64,000 nt of DNA. Source: Pseudomonas deceptionensis. GTDB lineage: Bacteria > Pseudomonadota > Gammaproteobacteria > Pseudomonadales > Pseudomonadaceae. A model generated the notes under the pieces. The model had not been told where the DNA came from, did not search any database, and saw nothing but the letters and a program-made list of their open reading frames with translations. A program made the position numbers and the translations under genes. This document shows, piece after piece, positions 61,048-64,000 of the stretch; position 1 is the stretch's first letter; each line of letters opens with the position of its first letter. The stretch covers positions 3,369,501 to 3,433,500 of the forward strand of contig NZ_FNUD01000002.1 in assembly GCF_900106095.1 (NCBI RefSeq). The letters are read 5' to 3'.

Positions 61048-62241
61048 GTGTTCTTGGGGAGTCGGAGCAGGGTCGTTCAGCGGCGCGGCGCTGTTATTGA
61101 TCTGCACCGGCGAGCCATTCTTGAGCTTCATCTGGCCGCTGGTGATCAACAGATCGCCTTCCTTCACGCCGGACACAATCGCGACTTGATCGCCCCGGGT
61201 TGGTCCGGTCTTGATGAAGGTCTGTTGCGCTGTCAGTACGTCCTCACCCTTGTCGTTCTTTTTCGCAGTGGCGATGAACACCGTGGTGCCATATGGGTTG
61301 TAGGTAACGGATGTCTGCGGAACAGTGAGGTAACGCTGCGCCGTGCCGGAGTCGACCAGGGCGCGGGCAAACATGCCGGGCACCAGGCTGTGACCGGGGT
61401 TCTGGACGGTCGCTTCGACCGTGACATTGCGTGTGGTCGGGTCGAACTGGGTGTCGATGGTGCTGATGCGGCCCGTGAAGGTCTGGTTGGACAGGCCGTC
61501 GGCAGTCACCGAGACCTCCTGGCCGATGTCGATGGCCTCCAGCTGGGTCTGTGGCACCGTGAAGTCGATGTAGATGGGATCGAAGGTCTGCAGCGTTGCT
61601 ACCTTGTCGCCGGGGTTGAGGTATTGACCGGGGTTGACGCCGGTAATGCCGATACGTCCGGCAAAAGGGGCGCGGATGGTTTTTTTCGCCACCAGCGCCC
61701 GCTGCTGTTCTGCGGCGGCGAGCTTGGCCTTCAGGTCCGCAGTGTCTGTGTCCACTTGTGCCTGGGACACGGCGTTTACCGCCAGTTGGGCCTTGTCACG
61801 TTTGAGGACAATGACGGCCAGGTCGGCAGTGGCTTCAAGGGAATGAAGCAGGGCGATGTCCGAGTCGGCATTCAACTGCACGAGCAGGGCCTGGTCTGCC
61901 ACCTCTTGCCCGGGCTTGAAGCCAAGGGTGCGCACAATGCCGCCCACTTCGGTAGTCACATCCACCCCTTTGACGGCTTTGATCGACCCCACGGCGGAGA
62001 CACGGGGCTGCCAGTCGTCGAACGGCACGTGCATGGCCGTCACCACAGCGGCGGGCAAGGGCACCTTGGACTGGGCGATCATGGCCGAAATCTGCATGAA
62101 TTTGACCCCGGCAATGATCGCGACAATCACCAGTACCACCCCGACCATGATAATCATCGGCCGCCACAGCCGGCGCTTGCGCGGGCCGCCCGGTGCGCTG
62201 GCTCCGGATGGCGGGGGGGAGGCAGTCTTGACGTCAGCCAT
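61045..62241 (-). CDS. RND periplasmic adaptor (membrane fusion) protein
   Basis: This 398-residue adaptor has an N-terminal inner-membrane anchor (LWRPMIIMVGVVLVIVAIIAGV, about 25-46) instead of a lipoprotein signal. Lipoyl-like halves follow (GSIKAVKGVDVTTEVGGIV; KTIRAPFAGRIGITGVNPGQYL) with a short hairpin between, and a beta-barrel and membrane-proximal domain. ATG 62241 is preferred over a GTG at 62253 because GAGG lies 6 nt ahead. Its stop codon lies within the terminal repeat of a MITE-like element, so the last residues (after about PVQINNS) may have been altered by the insertion. Confidence 0.92.
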   Translation of the reverse strand: MADVKTASPPPSGASAPGGPRKRRLWRPMIIMVGVVLVIVAIIAGVKFMQISAMIAQSKVPLPAAVVTAMHVPFDDWQPRVSAVGSIKAVKGVDVTTEVGGIVRTLGFKPGQEVADQALLVQLNADSDIALLHSLEATADLAVIVLKRDKAQLAVNAVSQAQVDTDTADLKAKLAAAEQQRALVAKKTIRAPFAGRIGITGVNPGQYLNPGDKVATLQTFDPIYIDFTVPQTQLEAIDIGQEVSVTADGLSNQTFTGRISTIDTQFDPTTRNVTVEATVQNPGHSLVPGMFARALVDSGTAQRYLTVPQTSVTYNPYGTTVFIATAKKNDKGEDVLTAQQTFIKTGPTRGDQVAIVSGVKEGDLLITSGQMKLKNGSPVQINNSAAPLNDPAPTPQEH

Positions 62242-62270
62242 GGGTGTCCTCACTGTTTCAATGATTCAGC

Positions 62271-63896
62271 TCAGTCGAGCGGTGTCGCACCGGCCGGAGC
62301 AGCCTTTCTGTGGGGCGGCATGATCTCTTGCCACGATGGCAGGCCAAAGCGGTCAGGGCTGCCGGCAGTGGCAGGGTCCACGTCGGTGCGGTTCCACCAG
62401 CCACCCCCCAGTGCCTGGAAGAGGGCAGTGGTGTCGCTGTATCGGGCGGCCTGCGCCTTGACCCGCGCAAGCACGGTGTTTTGGTAGCTTTGCTGGGCCG
62501 TGAGCAGGTTGATGTACGGCACCGCTCCGAGTCGGAACTGGGCTTGCACCAGGTCCAGGTTGGCCTGGGCGGACTGTTCAGCCGCGACCTGCTGGTTGAG
62601 CGCTTCGGCATCGGCTTCCAGCGCCCGGAGCGCGTTGGCCACATCCTGGAACGCCGTGATCACGGTACCCCGATAACGGGCCGCCGACTCGTCATAGGCC
62701 GCCACGGCGGCGCGTTTGCGATGTTCGAGTGCGCCGGCATCAAAGATCGGCTGGATGATCGAACCGGCCAGGCTCCAGACCCCGGTGCCCGCTGAAAACA
62801 GTTTTGTGCCGCTCGCCGCCGTGGAGCCCAGGGCCCCGGTAATGCTGAATTGCGGCAGCTGATTGGCCACGGCCACGCCAATATCGGCGCTGGCCTGATG
62901 CAGTTGAGCCTGGGCAGAACGCACATCCGGCCGCTGGCCGACGATGGCGGAGGGCAGGCTGACCGGCAGCTCCTGCGGCAGGTGCAGTGAGGCCAGGTTA
63001 AAGCGCTCGTCCCGATCCTGATTGGGGAACCGGCCCAGGTAGGCCATCAACTGGTTGCGGGTCTGGGCCAATTGCTTTTGCAGCGGGGGCAGGGTGGCAC
63101 GGGTTTGCGCCAGTGCGGTCTGCTGCGTGAGGACGTCGGTATCGGCGATGGCACCCAGTCGCCGCTGAGCCTGCAGGAGGTCAAGCTGGTCGCTCTGGAG
63201 CCGGATGATTTCTCCGGTGGCGGCCACCTGATCGCGCAAAGAGGCAAGGCTGACGGCCGTATTCACCACATTGGAGGTCAACGTGAGGTACGTCGCCTCC
63301 AGCTGGAAGCGTTCGTACTCGGCTTGCGCCGTGGTGGATTCGATTTGCCGGCGAGTGCCGCCGAACACGTCAGGGGCATAGGACACGCTCAGCGACGCGG
63401 AACTCACCGTGAGAATGGGCGACGTCGGCGCCCCCGTCGTGGCCCCCGATATTTTTTGGCGGGTTTTTGACACGTTGCCGTTTACCGAGGGGAACAGCGA
63501 CGCCTGGTCGGCATAGACCAATTCGTTGGCCTGGCGCAATGAGGCCTGGGCGGCCCCGACATCCGGGTTGGCCTGCAAGGCTTCCTTGACCAGGGCGTTC
63601 AGTGCCGGAGAGCGAAACAGCGTCCACCATTGCCCGGGGATATCCATCCCGGCGATCAGCCGCTGTGCCGCGCCGCCGGCCTCAATGTCTGCCCGGGCGG
63701 TGGTGGTGAGCTGTTCTCGTGAGTAGTCGGCATTGGCGGCCACATCGGGGCGTTCAAAGTCCGGCCCCACCGTACAGCCCGCCAAGGCAAGGCACAGCAG
63801 GCTCAGTGGAGTCAGGAGGTGTGGGGGTCGAAAAAGGGCACAGATACGCGTCATCCGTTGCGGTCCCGCGGCGCGCTGGCGAAGCTGCTCGTTCAT
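62271..63896 (-). CDS. Outer-membrane efflux lipoprotein (NodT/OprM family)
   Basis: This 541-residue outer-membrane factor forms the TolC-like exit channel. It has a signal with lipobox LCLALAGCTVGPDF (Cys41), then two OEP repeats rich in heptads (ALQANPDVGAAQASLRQAN; YINLLTAQQSYQNTVLARVK) and the linker IVGQRPDVRSAQAQLHQASADIGVA. AGGG lies 5 nt before the ATG at 63896. It is the first gene of the OMF-adaptor-RND operon. The region past 63897 holds its promoter and a small GGGCGG hairpin near 63959-63979. Confidence 0.92.
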   Translation of the reverse strand: MNEQLRQRAAGPQRMTRICALFRPPHLLTPLSLLCLALAGCTVGPDFERPDVAANADYSREQLTTTARADIEAGGAAQRLIAGMDIPGQWWTLFRSPALNALVKEALQANPDVGAAQASLRQANELVYADQASLFPSVNGNVSKTRQKISGATTGAPTSPILTVSSASLSVSYAPDVFGGTRRQIESTTAQAEYERFQLEATYLTLTSNVVNTAVSLASLRDQVAATGEIIRLQSDQLDLLQAQRRLGAIADTDVLTQQTALAQTRATLPPLQKQLAQTRNQLMAYLGRFPNQDRDERFNLASLHLPQELPVSLPSAIVGQRPDVRSAQAQLHQASADIGVAVANQLPQFSITGALGSTAASGTKLFSAGTGVWSLAGSIIQPIFDAGALEHRKRAAVAAYDESAARYRGTVITAFQDVANALRALEADAEALNQQVAAEQSAQANLDLVQAQFRLGAVPYINLLTAQQSYQNTVLARVKAQAARYSDTTALFQALGGGWWNRTDVDPATAGSPDRFGLPSWQEIMPPHRKAAPAGATPLD

Positions 63897-64000
63897 ATTG
63901 GCCCTGATTAATCAGCCGGTTAACGCCTTTGTTGGGAAAAGAGCACCGGCTCATCAAACCGCCCCCTGCAAAAGGGCGGGGTGACGGGTTTCAAGTCACG

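Noticed and set aside
60910..62487. 525-codon plus-strand frame
   Set aside because: Runs through the MITE-like element and antisense to the adaptor gene; no domain or RBS.
1..64000. CRISPR arrays, tRNA or rRNA genes, prophage genes
   Set aside because: No regularly spaced repeats, no cloverleaf-like sequence with a CCA-type end and no structural phage genes were recognised. The tyrosine recombinase alone is not evidence of a prophage.

Overview
The window looks like chromosomal DNA from a Pseudomonas of the fluorescens lineage. It is GC-rich, with small intergenic gaps and many ATGA-type gene overlaps. The gene content is typical of that genus: an arn lipid A operon, a MvaU-type H-NS analogue, hpd, OprD, imelysin/EfeUOB, GTGGGAGC-type palindromes and REP-like elements. 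No rRNA, tRNA, CRISPR array, complete IS element or prophage was seen. The species cannot be fixed from this sequence alone.

Layout. 1-3.7 kb: the 5' end of a secreted protein gene behind a sigma-54-like promoter; a nicotinamide riboside uptake/kinase pair (pnuC plus a NadR-like kinase); and an AT-richer orphan type VI cassette (hcp, a DUF4225-like protein, a small membrane protein). 3.7-13.1 kb: a family 39 glycosyltransferase, then the aminoarabinose operon arnC-A-D-T-E-F-ugd, in which every junction overlaps but arnB is absent from its usual first position. 13.5-17.8 kb: the iron operon efeU-efeO-efeB plus a second, cupredoxin-less imelysin. 18-20 kb: a KfrA-like DNA-binding protein divergent from a lone tyrosine recombinase, with nested inverted repeats between them. 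20.2-23.1 kb: ahpC, ahpF and gloA. 23.2-27.9 kb: a candidate small RNA, mvaU, a CSS/EAL phosphodiesterase, hpd and a DUF1345 membrane protein.

27.9-34.4 kb: an RND pump pair (adaptor plus permease, no outer-membrane channel) divergent from an RstAB-like two-component system. 34.4-36.4 kb: two tandem RarD-like permeases. 36.5-40.4 kb: a glycerate/sugar-acid locus (MFS importer, CdaR regulator, glycerate kinase). 40.5-45.2 kb: pssA, another family 39 glycosyltransferase and a second ArnT. 45.5-48.5 kb: copper-related genes (Sco and PCu(A)C, then an OprD porin and pseudoazurin). 48.5-57.5 kb: a DUF1624 membrane protein, a thioesterase, a GlcG-MFS-SRPBCC operon with an IclR regulator, and a GntP/acyl-CoA synthetase/MaoC catabolic operon. 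57.8-63.9 kb: a complete OMF-adaptor-RND efflux operon interrupted by a MITE-like element.

Themes. Envelope defence recurs: lipid A aminoarabinosylation, a second ArnT, two RND pumps and pssA. A TTTTTCAC motif recurs upstream of three of these transcription units, which may mean shared envelope-stress control. A second theme is metal and redox balance (efe, copper genes, ahpCF). The least explained pieces are the Hcp/DUF4225 cassette, the recombinase/KfrA pair, the candidate sRNA with a GGA hexaloop, and the repeat elements that supply stop codons of two genes.
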